A DNA stretch of 64,000 bases, taken from assembly GCF_014648175.1 (NCBI RefSeq), contig NZ_BMQP01000005.1:186001-250000 (forward strand). Direction: 5' to 3'. Positions 57,654-64,000 of the stretch are shown here, in pieces; positions within the stretch are counted from its first letter, which is position 1; each line of letters starts with the position of its first letter. The position numbers and the translations under genes are program-made. The notes beneath the pieces are model-generated. The model searched no databases. It was not told the DNA's origin and saw only the letters and a program-made list of their open reading frames with translations. The DNA is from Planobispora rosea (GTDB lineage Bacteria > Actinomycetota > Actinomycetes > Streptosporangiales > Streptosporangiaceae).

Positions 57654-59645
57654 ATGTCTGTGACCACCGCGTACCACCTGGAAGAACGCCCGGACGCCCA
57701 CGGGGACGTCGAGTCGTCTCTCACGGCGGCCGAACGCGCCCTGTACGCCGAGGGCGACCTGCACACCGCCCGATGGTGGTTCGACCTGGCCTACAGCGCG
57801 GCCGAGCAACTGGGCGACGGCCCGGCGATGGCACGGGCCGCCCTGGGACTGGGCGGGGTGTGGGTGCACGAGCACCGCACCGCCGCGGAGGCCGCCACGG
57901 TGCGGGCGCGCCAGCGCCGCGCCCTGGCGGCCGTCGCCCCGGACACGCCTCTGGCGGTACGGCTGCGCGTCAGGCTGTGCGCCGAGGAGGACTACCGCCG
58001 CGGCACGCACGGCACCGTCCTGCGGGCGCTGGCCGAGGCCAGGAGCAGCGGTGACGCGGTGGCGACGGCGGAGGCGCTGAGCCTGGCCCACCACTGCCTG
58101 ATGGATCCCCGCCACCGCGAGCTCCGGCTGGAGCTGGCGCAGGATCTGATCGGCCAGGCGGCCTGGACCGGCCGCCGGAGTGACCTGCTCATGGGGCTGC
58201 TGTGGCGCGGCGTCGATCTGTTCCTGGCCGGTGACGCGCACGCCGAACGGTCCCTGCGCGAGCTGCGCGAACTGCTGGCGGTGGAGGACCATCTGGCGGT
58301 CGGGTTCGTGGTGGACGCGATCGAGGTCATGCTCGCCATCCGCGCGGGGCGCCTCGCCCACGCCGAGACGCTGGCGGCCTCCTGCGCCGAACGGGGTCAC
58401 ACCGCCGGCGACGACGACGCCGTCGGCTGGTACGGCGCCCAGATCGCCGTGATCCGCTGGTACCAGGGCCGTATCGGCGAGCTCGTCCCGGCCCTGGAGA
58501 AACTGGTGCGCACGCCCGCGCTGGGCTCGGCCGACTACGCGTATTTCGCGGTCCTGGCGGTGGCCGCCGCCGCCGCCGGAGACCGGCATCTGGCCCGGGG
58601 GATGCTGGCCCGGCTGCGCGGAACCGGGCTGGCGGACCTGCCCCGCGGCAAGAGCTGGCTGGCGGCGATGCACGGCGTGGTGGAGGCGGCCCGGCTGCTC
58701 GACGACGCCGACACCGCCGCCCAGGCCTACGACCTGCTCACGCCGTTCGCCGATCTCCCGATGATCGCCAGCCTGGGTGTGGCCTGTTTCGGCTCCACCC
58801 ACCTGGCCCTGGGCACGGCCGCGCTCACCGCCGGCCGGATCGACCGCGCCGTGGAGCACTTCGGGCAGGCCGTCGAGGCCAACCTGGCGCTGGGCCACTG
58901 GCCGGCCGTGGCCCTGTCCCGCTGGCGGCTGGGCCACGCGCTGATGTCGCGGCGCGGGGCACGGGACGAGGCGGCGCGCGGGGAACTGGCCCTGGCCGAG
59001 CGGGAGGCCGACCGGCTGGGCATGGTGCTGCCCGCGTGGACGGCGCCCCATACGGTAGGGCCGGGCGCCGGATCGAGCGCTGGACCGGCCGTCGGACCGG
59101 CCACCGGACCGGCCACCGTGGTGTGCCGCCGCCATGGCCGCCAGTGGCGGCTGGAGCTGGCCGGCCGGAGCGTCCTGGTCGACGACAGCGTGGGCATGCG
59201 GCACCTGGCGGTCCTGATCGCCAACCCGGGCCGGGAGATCCGCGCCGCCGACCTGGCCGCGGGCCCGGCCCTCCCCGCCGAGGAGTCCTCCCGCGACGAG
59301 TCCGTCTCGGCCCAGCCGCTCCTGGACGAGCAGGCCAGGCACGCCTACCGGGAGCGGCTGGCCCAGCTGGAGGCGGAGATCGAGGAGTTCGAGTCGCTCA
59401 ACGACATCCGCCGTGCCGAGGCCCTGCGCGCCGAGCGCGACTGGCTGATCACCGAACTGGCCGCCGCCACCGGCCTGGGCGGGCGGACGCGCCGGTTCAC
59501 CGACGGCCAGGAACGGGCCAGGATCGCGGTGGGCAAGGCCGTCCGGCGCGCGCTGACCCGCATCGCCGCGTCCGATCCGGTGATCGGCGAGGAGTTGCGC
59601 GCCACCGTCCACACCGGCCTGCGCTGCTCCTACCACCCCCGGTGA
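57654..59645 (+). CDS. Large TPR-like regulator-type protein with a C-terminal GLRCSYHP domain
   Basis: The 663-residue cytoplasmic protein is mostly helical repeats (residues 15-440, Ala/Leu/Arg-rich TPR-like). A flexible Gly/Pro/Ala linker with a GPA repeat (PAVGPATGPATV) follows near 470-485. The C-terminal domain has RQWRLELAGRSVLVDDSVGMRHLAVLIANPGREI, a coiled coil (YRERLAQLEAEIEEFESLNDIRRAEALRAERDWL) and the terminal ARIAVGKAVRRALTRIAASDPVIGEELRATVHTGLRCSYHP. That domain recurs in actinobacterial ATPase-regulators, often as their C-terminus. No DNA-binding or ATPase domain is present. Start ATG 57654 or GTG 57660. Confidence 0.8.
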   Translation: MSVTTAYHLEERPDAHGDVESSLTAAERALYAEGDLHTARWWFDLAYSAAEQLGDGPAMARAALGLGGVWVHEHRTAAEAATVRARQRRALAAVAPDTPLAVRLRVRLCAEEDYRRGTHGTVLRALAEARSSGDAVATAEALSLAHHCLMDPRHRELRLELAQDLIGQAAWTGRRSDLLMGLLWRGVDLFLAGDAHAERSLRELRELLAVEDHLAVGFVVDAIEVMLAIRAGRLAHAETLAASCAERGHTAGDDDAVGWYGAQIAVIRWYQGRIGELVPALEKLVRTPALGSADYAYFAVLAVAAAAAGDRHLARGMLARLRGTGLADLPRGKSWLAAMHGVVEAARLLDDADTAAQAYDLLTPFADLPMIASLGVACFGSTHLALGTAALTAGRIDRAVEHFGQAVEANLALGHWPAVALSRWRLGHALMSRRGARDEAARGELALAEREADRLGMVLPAWTAPHTVGPGAGSSAGPAVGPATGPATVVCRRHGRQWRLELAGRSVLVDDSVGMRHLAVLIANPGREIRAADLAAGPALPAEESSRDESVSAQPLLDEQARHAYRERLAQLEAEIEEFESLNDIRRAEALRAERDWLITELAAATGLGGRTRRFTDGQERARIAVGKAVRRALTRIAASDPVIGEELRATVHTGLRCSYHPR

Positions 59646-59765
59646 CCTCCCCGTACGGTCTGCCCGGCCGTCAGAGCCCCGGCGGCCGCGCGGACGGAAC
59701 GGGCGGGGGACGCGATCGCCTGGTAGAACCGACCCACCTGATCGACCGTCCGGAAAGGACCCCTC

Positions 59766-60920
59766 ATGGCCGGATCCCTCTCCCCCGCCGTGCCGTACGG
59801 CTCCCGCGTCCGGGGCTGCCTGATCGGCGGGGCCGTCGGTGACGCGCTCGGCAACCCCGTGGAGTTCATGTCGCTGAGTGAGATCCGCTCACGTTTCGGC
59901 CCGTCAGGGCTCACGGAGATGATCGAGACCGAGATCACCGACGACACCCAGATGACGCTGTTCACCGCCGAGGGCCTGACCCGTGCCCGGCTGCACGGCG
60001 GTGACGCCCTGACCGCCGTGCGGGACGCCTACCTGCGCTGGCTCGACACCCAGATGCACCGGGCGCCGCTCCCCGAGGACGGCGGTTTCCGCACCGGCTG
60101 GCTGCGTGCCCAGCAATGGCTGTACGCCCGCCGCGCGCCAGGCAACGCCTGCCTGTCCGGCCTGGACTCCGGCATCGTCCCTCCCCCGCCCGCGTCTCCC
60201 CTGGACCGCGGGCCCGTCAACCCCGGGTCCAAGGGGTGCGGCACGGTGATGCGCGCGGCCCCGTTCGGTCTCCTCCCGGACACGCATGGCCCGGACCCGG
60301 CCGCGCGGAGCGGCGACGGGACGGCCCCGGAGCCCGGACCGGTCGGCGACCCCGTCGCGCTGGCCGTCGCCACCGCCCGTATCACCCACGGCCATCCCAC
60401 CGCCGCGATCTCTTCCGGTGCCCTGGCGCGTCTCATCGGTCGGCTCGTCTGCGGCGACCCCCTGCCCAGGGCCGTCGCGATGACCGAGGGCTGGTTGTCC
60501 GCCTTCGACGGCCAGGACGCCGAGCAGCGGGAGACCGGTCTGGCCCTGCGTACCGCCCGGCGGCTCGCCGCCAAGGGCGATCCCGCCCCGGAGAAGGTGG
60601 AGAGCCTGGGCGGCGGCTGGGTCGCCGAGGAGGCCCTGGCCATCGCCGTCTACTGCGCCCTGGCCGAGCCCGATCCCCGCCGGGCCCTGCTGCTGGCGGT
60701 CAACCACTCCGGCGACGCCGACTCCACCGGCGCGATCTGCGGGAACATCCTCGGCGCGGCGTACGGCGAGCACGCCCTGCCCGGCGACTGGGCGCGCGCG
60801 GTCGAGGGACGCGACACCGTCCTCCGGGTCGCCGACGACTTCACCGCCGCCTTCACCGCCGCCTTCACCGCCGATTCCGCCCCGGCCGGCGACCTCGCCG
60901 CCCGCTACCCGTCGAACTGA
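59766..60920 (+). CDS. ADP-ribosylglycohydrolase family protein
   Basis: The 384-residue protein has the family signatures GCLIGGAVGDALGNPVEF near residue 18 and ITDDTQMTLFTAEGL near residue 57, and the C-terminal Mg site VNHSGDADSTGAICGNILGAAYGE. The metal-binding aspartates of DDT and DADS are intact. It would remove ADP-ribose from proteins or small molecules; no ADP-ribosyltransferase gene is adjacent. The ATG at 59766 has AAAGGA upstream. The product ends with a duplicated AAFTAAFTADS. Confidence 0.92.
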   Translation: MAGSLSPAVPYGSRVRGCLIGGAVGDALGNPVEFMSLSEIRSRFGPSGLTEMIETEITDDTQMTLFTAEGLTRARLHGGDALTAVRDAYLRWLDTQMHRAPLPEDGGFRTGWLRAQQWLYARRAPGNACLSGLDSGIVPPPPASPLDRGPVNPGSKGCGTVMRAAPFGLLPDTHGPDPAARSGDGTAPEPGPVGDPVALAVATARITHGHPTAAISSGALARLIGRLVCGDPLPRAVAMTEGWLSAFDGQDAEQRETGLALRTARRLAAKGDPAPEKVESLGGGWVAEEALAIAVYCALAEPDPRRALLLAVNHSGDADSTGAICGNILGAAYGEHALPGDWARAVEGRDTVLRVADDFTAAFTAAFTADSAPAGDLAARYPSN

Positions 60921-60949
60921 CGGACCGAGGCGGGGCGGATCAGGGCGGA

Positions 60950-62002
60950 TCAGGGCGTGAGGATCAGGCGGACGGGGTTGCCCTCCTTGCGGTCCAGGCG
61001 TTCCACCGCCGCGGCGGCCTCGGCCAGGGGCAGGGTGCCGCTGATGGACCGGCCCAGGTCGAGACGGTGGTGACGGGTCAGGTCGACGAGCTGGGTGACG
61101 TGCTCGGGCGCGGACCCGTAGTGGCCGAGGATCTGCTGGCCGAAGTAGGAGAACGGGATGCTCTGGGTGATCGTCAGCGGGGCGGGGGTCAGGCCGACCA
61201 GCACGAGCCGCCCGCCCGGGGCCAGACACGAGACGGCCTGCTCCCGTACGGCGGGCGCCCCGGCCATGTCGAGGGCCAGCTCCAGTCCCCGCCCGCCGGT
61301 GGCCTCCAGGAGCCGGTCCCGCAGGTCGGGCGCGGCGGAGTCCAGGGCGAGGTCGGCGCCCAGGGCGAGGGCGCGCTCGCGGGCGGCCCCGATCGGATCG
61401 ACCGCGATGATCGGGGCGGCCCCGACCAGGTGGAGCAGCTGGACGGCGTGCGCGCCCAGCCCTCCGACGCCCCAGACCCCGGCCGGGCGCGCGGGCGCCG
61501 CCCTGCCGGTGGAGACGATCGCGGCCCAGGGGGTGGAGACGGCGTCGGGGATGATGGCCGCCTGCTCGAACGGCAGGCCGTCGGGGATGGCGACGAGGGT
61601 GTGCGGGGCGGCCAGGGCGTACTCGGCCCAGCCCCCGTCGTAGTCGACGCCGCGGGTGAGGACCTGCAGGCACGGCTCGACGAACCGGACGCAGTTCGCA
61701 CAGCGCCCGCAGCGTTCCCCGGCCTGGAGCAGCACCCGCTGCCCGGCCGTCCAGGACGCGGGGACGTCCGGGCCGAGGGCGTCGATGACCCCGGAGACCT
61801 CGTGGCCGAGGGTGACCTTGTCGGAGGCGAGGAAGAGCGGGTTCAGGGTGCCGTCGATCAGGTGGACGTCCGACAGGCACACGCCTGCCGCCCTCACCTT
61901 GATCCTCACCTGGCCCGGACCGGGCTCGGGGACGGGGACTTCCTCGACGGCGAAGGTCTTGTTCCGGACGTCGAGCCGCCCGGCGAGCATGGTGTCGGTC
62001 AT
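60950..62002 (-). CDS. Zinc-binding alcohol dehydrogenase family protein
   Basis: The 350-residue medium-chain dehydrogenase has the catalytic-zinc region AAGVCLSDVHLIDG, GHEVSGVIDALG, the structural-zinc cysteines GERCGRCANCVRFVEPC, and the nucleotide site GVWGVGGLGAHAVQLLHLVGAAPIIAVDP. All four structural cysteines are present. Substrate unknown. The ATG at 62000-62002 has AGGAAGG upstream. The 29-bp gap before it contains GGCGGATCAG twice in a row. Confidence 0.9.
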   Translation of the reverse strand: MTDTMLAGRLDVRNKTFAVEEVPVPEPGPGQVRIKVRAAGVCLSDVHLIDGTLNPLFLASDKVTLGHEVSGVIDALGPDVPASWTAGQRVLLQAGERCGRCANCVRFVEPCLQVLTRGVDYDGGWAEYALAAPHTLVAIPDGLPFEQAAIIPDAVSTPWAAIVSTGRAAPARPAGVWGVGGLGAHAVQLLHLVGAAPIIAVDPIGAARERALALGADLALDSAAPDLRDRLLEATGGRGLELALDMAGAPAVREQAVSCLAPGGRLVLVGLTPAPLTITQSIPFSYFGQQILGHYGSAPEHVTQLVDLTRHHRLDLGRSISGTLPLAEAAAAVERLDRKEGNPVRLILTP

Positions 62003-62275
62003 CGGACCTTCCTGGTACGCGAGTGGAACCGGCGACGGTGGGCCACCGGTCTCCCCTTACCCGCAGGTCGCCGGAAGGAGCACGGCGCCTCATGATCGGG
62101 CCATGGCGGCACATGGCGGCACATCGCGGCGCGTGACGGCACCCTGTCCGCCCGGTGCCCACCGCATCCATCCGGTCTCACGGTTCCGCCGTCGATATCC
62201 GGGCAGGAAGCGAGGGACCAGACCGTGTCCGTACATACGACACGGACAGGGACACGACAGATAAGGGGGCGGTCC
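62003..62275. other. Divergent region with short repeats and an inverted repeat
   Basis: No gene is seen in these 273 bp. ATGGCGGCACATGGCGGCAC near 62102 is an 11-bp tandem repeat. CCGTGTC (62223-62229) and GACACGG (62239-62245) form an inverted repeat with a 9-bp spacer, about 30 bp upstream of the next start. Confidence 0.45.
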
Positions 62276-62527
62276 ATGCCTCTCGTCAACCGAGATTGCG
62301 TCCGGAAGCTGCTGGAGTCCTCGGACCCCGGCGCCACTCTGGTGTTCGTCCGTGGCGACTGCGTGGTCCTGCCGGAGCAGGAGATCGACGACGCCCACCG
62401 GGGGCTGGTCGTCATGAGCCGCAAGGATCTGACCAGGCTCCTTCCCGGCGGCGGCACGATCACCGAGCAGCAGCTCGACACACTGGCCGACCGGCTCGAC
62501 AACATCGTCCGGGATCTGGGCGCCTGA
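62276..62527 (+). CDS. Small conserved-looking protein of unknown function
   Basis: The 83-residue product (MPLVNRDCVRKLLESSDPGATLVFVRGDCVVLPEQEIDD at the start, then a helical C-terminus ITEQQLDTLADRLDNIVRDLG) is acidic, soluble and without recognised motifs apart from two cysteines. The ATG at 62276 has AAGGGGG upstream. Coding quality is good and a terminator follows, so the gene is probably real. No family is recognised. Confidence 0.72.
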   Translation: MPLVNRDCVRKLLESSDPGATLVFVRGDCVVLPEQEIDDAHRGLVVMSRKDLTRLLPGGGTITEQQLDTLADRLDNIVRDLGA

Positions 62528-62539
62528 CCGCGGCCGCCG

Positions 62540-62575
62540 GGGTCCGGGCCCGCCGACGGTCGCGGACCCGGACCC
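62540..62575. terminator. Hairpin between convergent small genes
   Basis: GGGTCCGGG (62540-62548) pairs perfectly with CCCGGACCC (62567-62575) in the 53-bp gap between two convergent genes. Confidence 0.65.
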
Positions 62576-62580
62576 GGGGG

Positions 62581-62787
62581 TCAGTCCTGCGCCATCATCC
62601 TGACGAACTCCTCGAAGGAGAACCGTCCGTCGCCGTCGGCGTCGGCGTCCCGGCGCAGCGAGCCGATCGCCTCCGCGGGGAGGTCCGGGAAGTGCCGGAC
62701 GAGCTCCTTCTCCGTGATGAAGCCGTCACCGTCGCCGTCGATGGCGGTGAACGTCTCCCGCAGCTCGGTCAGCCGCTCCTGCGACAT
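62581..62787 (-). CDS. EF-hand calcium-binding protein
   Basis: The 68-residue protein is a calmodulin-like pair of EF-hands. Loop 1 is DGDGDGFITEKE near residues 17-28 and loop 2 is DADGDGRFSFEE near residues 49-60. Both have all acidic positions expected for Ca2+ binding. Such small EF-hand proteins (calsymin/CabC type) act as calcium buffers in actinomycetes and have been linked to spore germination and aerial growth. The ATG at 62785-62787 has GGCAGGG upstream. Confidence 0.92.
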   Translation of the reverse strand: MSQERLTELRETFTAIDGDGDGFITEKELVRHFPDLPAEAIGSLRRDADADGDGRFSFEEFVRMMAQD

Positions 62788-62930
62788 GTGCCCTGCCTTC
62801 CGTAGTACGAGTCGGCAGACAACATACGGGATGCCGGAACCGGCGGGGAGTCTGGTCCGGATCCGGTCATGTTCCGAAATCCGCCGCATACGACGGATGA
62901 GACGGTGCTTTGAGGGCTCACAGTGGAGTT

Positions 62931-62997
62931 TTGTGCAATGCACAATGTTGTTCTGCACATGTGACAAGCGATCCCGGTTCCGTCTACGTTGACCGGC
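62931..62997 (+). promoter_or_regulatory. Promoter and palindromic operator of the deacylase gene
   Basis: TTGTGCAATGCACAA (62931-62945) is a perfect palindrome around a central base. GTGACA (62961-62966, five of six matches to TTGACA) and TACGTT (62985-62990) form a promoter with an 18-nt spacer, and the GTG start follows 7 nt later. The palindrome just upstream of the -35 suits an activator or a GntR-type regulator. Confidence 0.6.
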
Positions 62998-64000
62998 GTG
63001 TTCGACGTGCTCATCCATGGCGGCCGGGTGGTCGACGGCACCGGCGCCGCGCCGTACCCCGCCGACGTCGGCGTCCGCGACGGCCGTGTCGCGGCGGTCG
63101 GCGACCTGTCCCCGGCCGATGTCACCGGCGCGGTCCGCGTCGACGCCGCCGGCAGGCTGGTGGTCCCCGGTTTCATCGACGTCCACGTGCACGGCGACGC
63201 CACCGTGCTGGACCCGGGCATCCAGCTGGCGGCGTTGCGGCAGGGCGTCACCACGTTCGTGCTCGGGCAGGACGGGCTGTCCTTCGCGCCATCTTCGCCG
63301 CAGACGCTGCGCTTCGTCACCCGCTACTTCTCCGCGATCAACGGTGCCCATCCGGGATTGGACGGCGGACCGGTGAGCGTGGCGGAGCTGCTGGCCACCT
63401 ACGACCGGACCACCGCCCTCAACACCGTCTACCTGGTCCCGCACGGCACGGTCCGGCACGCCGCCGCGGCCGACCCGGCCGCGATGCTGCGCATGGTGGA
63501 GCGGGGCCTGGAGGAGGGCGCGGCGGGGCTGTCCAGCGGCCTGGAGTACATCCCCGGCCGGTACGGCGACGCCGACGAGCTCGCCGCGCTGTGCGTGCCC
63601 GTCGCGCGGGCCGGCCTGCCGTACGTCACCCACATGCGCGGCTACGAGGAGAGGGCGGCCGCGGGCATGGCCGAGGCCCGGCTGATCGCCGAGAGGTCCG
63701 GGGCGGCGCTGCACGTCTCGCACTACCACGGCCCCGGCGCGGAGCTGGCGGGGATGATCGACGACGCCCTCGCGGCGGGCCTGGACGTCACCTTCGACAG
63801 CTACCCGTACCTCAGCGGGTTCAGCATCCTGGCGATGGTCGCCCTCCCGCGTGACCTCGACGACCCGGATCTCGACCGCATCGTGGAACGCCTGCACGAT
63901 CCGGAGGTACGGCGCCGCCTGGCCCGCGAGACCGACCCCGCCCTCTGGCACCGCGCCGTGCTGGCGCACGTGCCCGATCCCGGTCTGTCCTGGGCCGAGG
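62998..64000 (+). CDS. N-acyl-D-amino-acid deacylase (amidohydrolase family), 3' end outside the window
   Basis: The first 334 residues of a D-aminoacylase-like enzyme that removes acyl groups from N-acyl-D-amino acids are present. It has the beta-sandwich start FDVLIHGGRVVDGTGAAPYPADVGVRDGRVAAVG, the first metal motif GFIDVHVHGD, GAAGLSSGLEYIPGRY, THMRGYEERAAAGMAEARLIAE, LHVSHYHGPG and LDVTFDSYPYLSG. Length so far fits a family of about 500 residues. The GTG start at 62998 has no ribosome site but a -10 box at leaderless distance. The gene is cut by the window end. Confidence 0.9.
   Translation, partial: MFDVLIHGGRVVDGTGAAPYPADVGVRDGRVAAVGDLSPADVTGAVRVDAAGRLVVPGFIDVHVHGDATVLDPGIQLAALRQGVTTFVLGQDGLSFAPSSPQTLRFVTRYFSAINGAHPGLDGGPVSVAELLATYDRTTALNTVYLVPHGTVRHAAAADPAAMLRMVERGLEEGAAGLSSGLEYIPGRYGDADELAALCVPVARAGLPYVTHMRGYEERAAAGMAEARLIAERSGAALHVSHYHGPGAELAGMIDDALAAGLDVTFDSYPYLSGFSILAMVALPRDLDDPDLDRIVERLHDPEVRRRLARETDPALWHRAVLAHVPDPGLSWAE

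Noticed and set aside
1-64000. Secondary-metabolite gene cluster, prophage or insertion sequence.
   Set aside because: No polyketide or peptide synthetase, phage structural gene, transposase or terminal inverted repeat was found; the accessory genes are catabolic, regulatory or of unknown role.

Overview
The window is about 64 kb of very GC-rich, gene-dense DNA with G/C-ending codons, many 1-4 nt ATGA/GTGA gene overlaps and several apparently leaderless genes. A SUF operon with a SufR-type regulator, ctaA and ctaB beside a tkt-tal-pgi-zwf-opcA-pgl cluster, a GerW-type sporulation protein and many TetR/GntR/LuxR regulators point to a sporulating actinomycete, most likely of the Streptosporangiales. 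The species cannot be named from the sequence. No rRNA, tRNA, CRISPR array, complete insertion sequence or prophage was seen.

Layout: 1-2597 holds sufD (cut by the window edge), sufB and sufR on the minus strand, behind an IdeR/DtxR-like iron box. At 2.9-5.6 kb are a double-VOC protein and an ABC-2 exporter. From 5.7 to 20.5 kb is a catabolic and transport block: an EamA exporter, an FCD-type GntR regulator, a livJHMGF-type amino acid ABC importer, TetR with a FAH-family hydrolase fused to a broken metallo-beta-lactamase gene, and a five-gene minus-strand operon for trans-4-hydroxy-L-proline breakdown. That operon comprises a three-subunit D-hydroxyproline dehydrogenase, a DapA-like deaminase and a 4-hydroxyproline epimerase. 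This block separates the ABC exporter from ctaA, genes that I recall as near neighbours in Streptomyces. At 20.5-33.2 kb come ctaA, a SanA/YdcF protein, PrsW, ctaB and the central-carbon cluster, which closes at a 15-bp-stem terminator.

From 33.2 to 64 kb are many short transcription units: TetR/SnoaL, adenosine deaminase, a MocR regulator with a monooxygenase, nadE, a double Clp-N protein, an ACT-GNAT acetyltransferase, a PuuB-like oxidase with a YtcJ-like amidohydrolase, a chemotaxis-receptor fragment, GerW, a molybdopterin oxidoreductase lacking the usual Fe-S cysteines and its helical partner, an AlkZ-like protein, a TetR-controlled FAD monooxygenase, a phosphatase-like protein, RidA, an NBR1-Ig-like membrane protein, two paralogous small secreted proteins, a LuxR-ATPase/DsrE/TPR-regulator group, an ADP-ribosylglycohydrolase, a zinc alcohol dehydrogenase, an EF-hand protein, and an N-acyl-D-amino-acid deacylase cut by the window end.

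The suf, ctaA/ctaB and pentose-phosphate genes form a housekeeping core: Fe-S assembly, heme O/A for the respiratory oxidase, and NADPH/pentose supply. The hydroxyproline operon and the liv importer may work together, but that link is inferred. The points most worth a second look are the operator lying inside the hydroxyproline promoter, the fused and deleted FAH-MBL locus, the cysteine-free molybdoenzyme with its partner, the secreted paralog pair beside the LuxR-ATPase, and six promoters whose -10 box lies 6-7 nt before the start codon.
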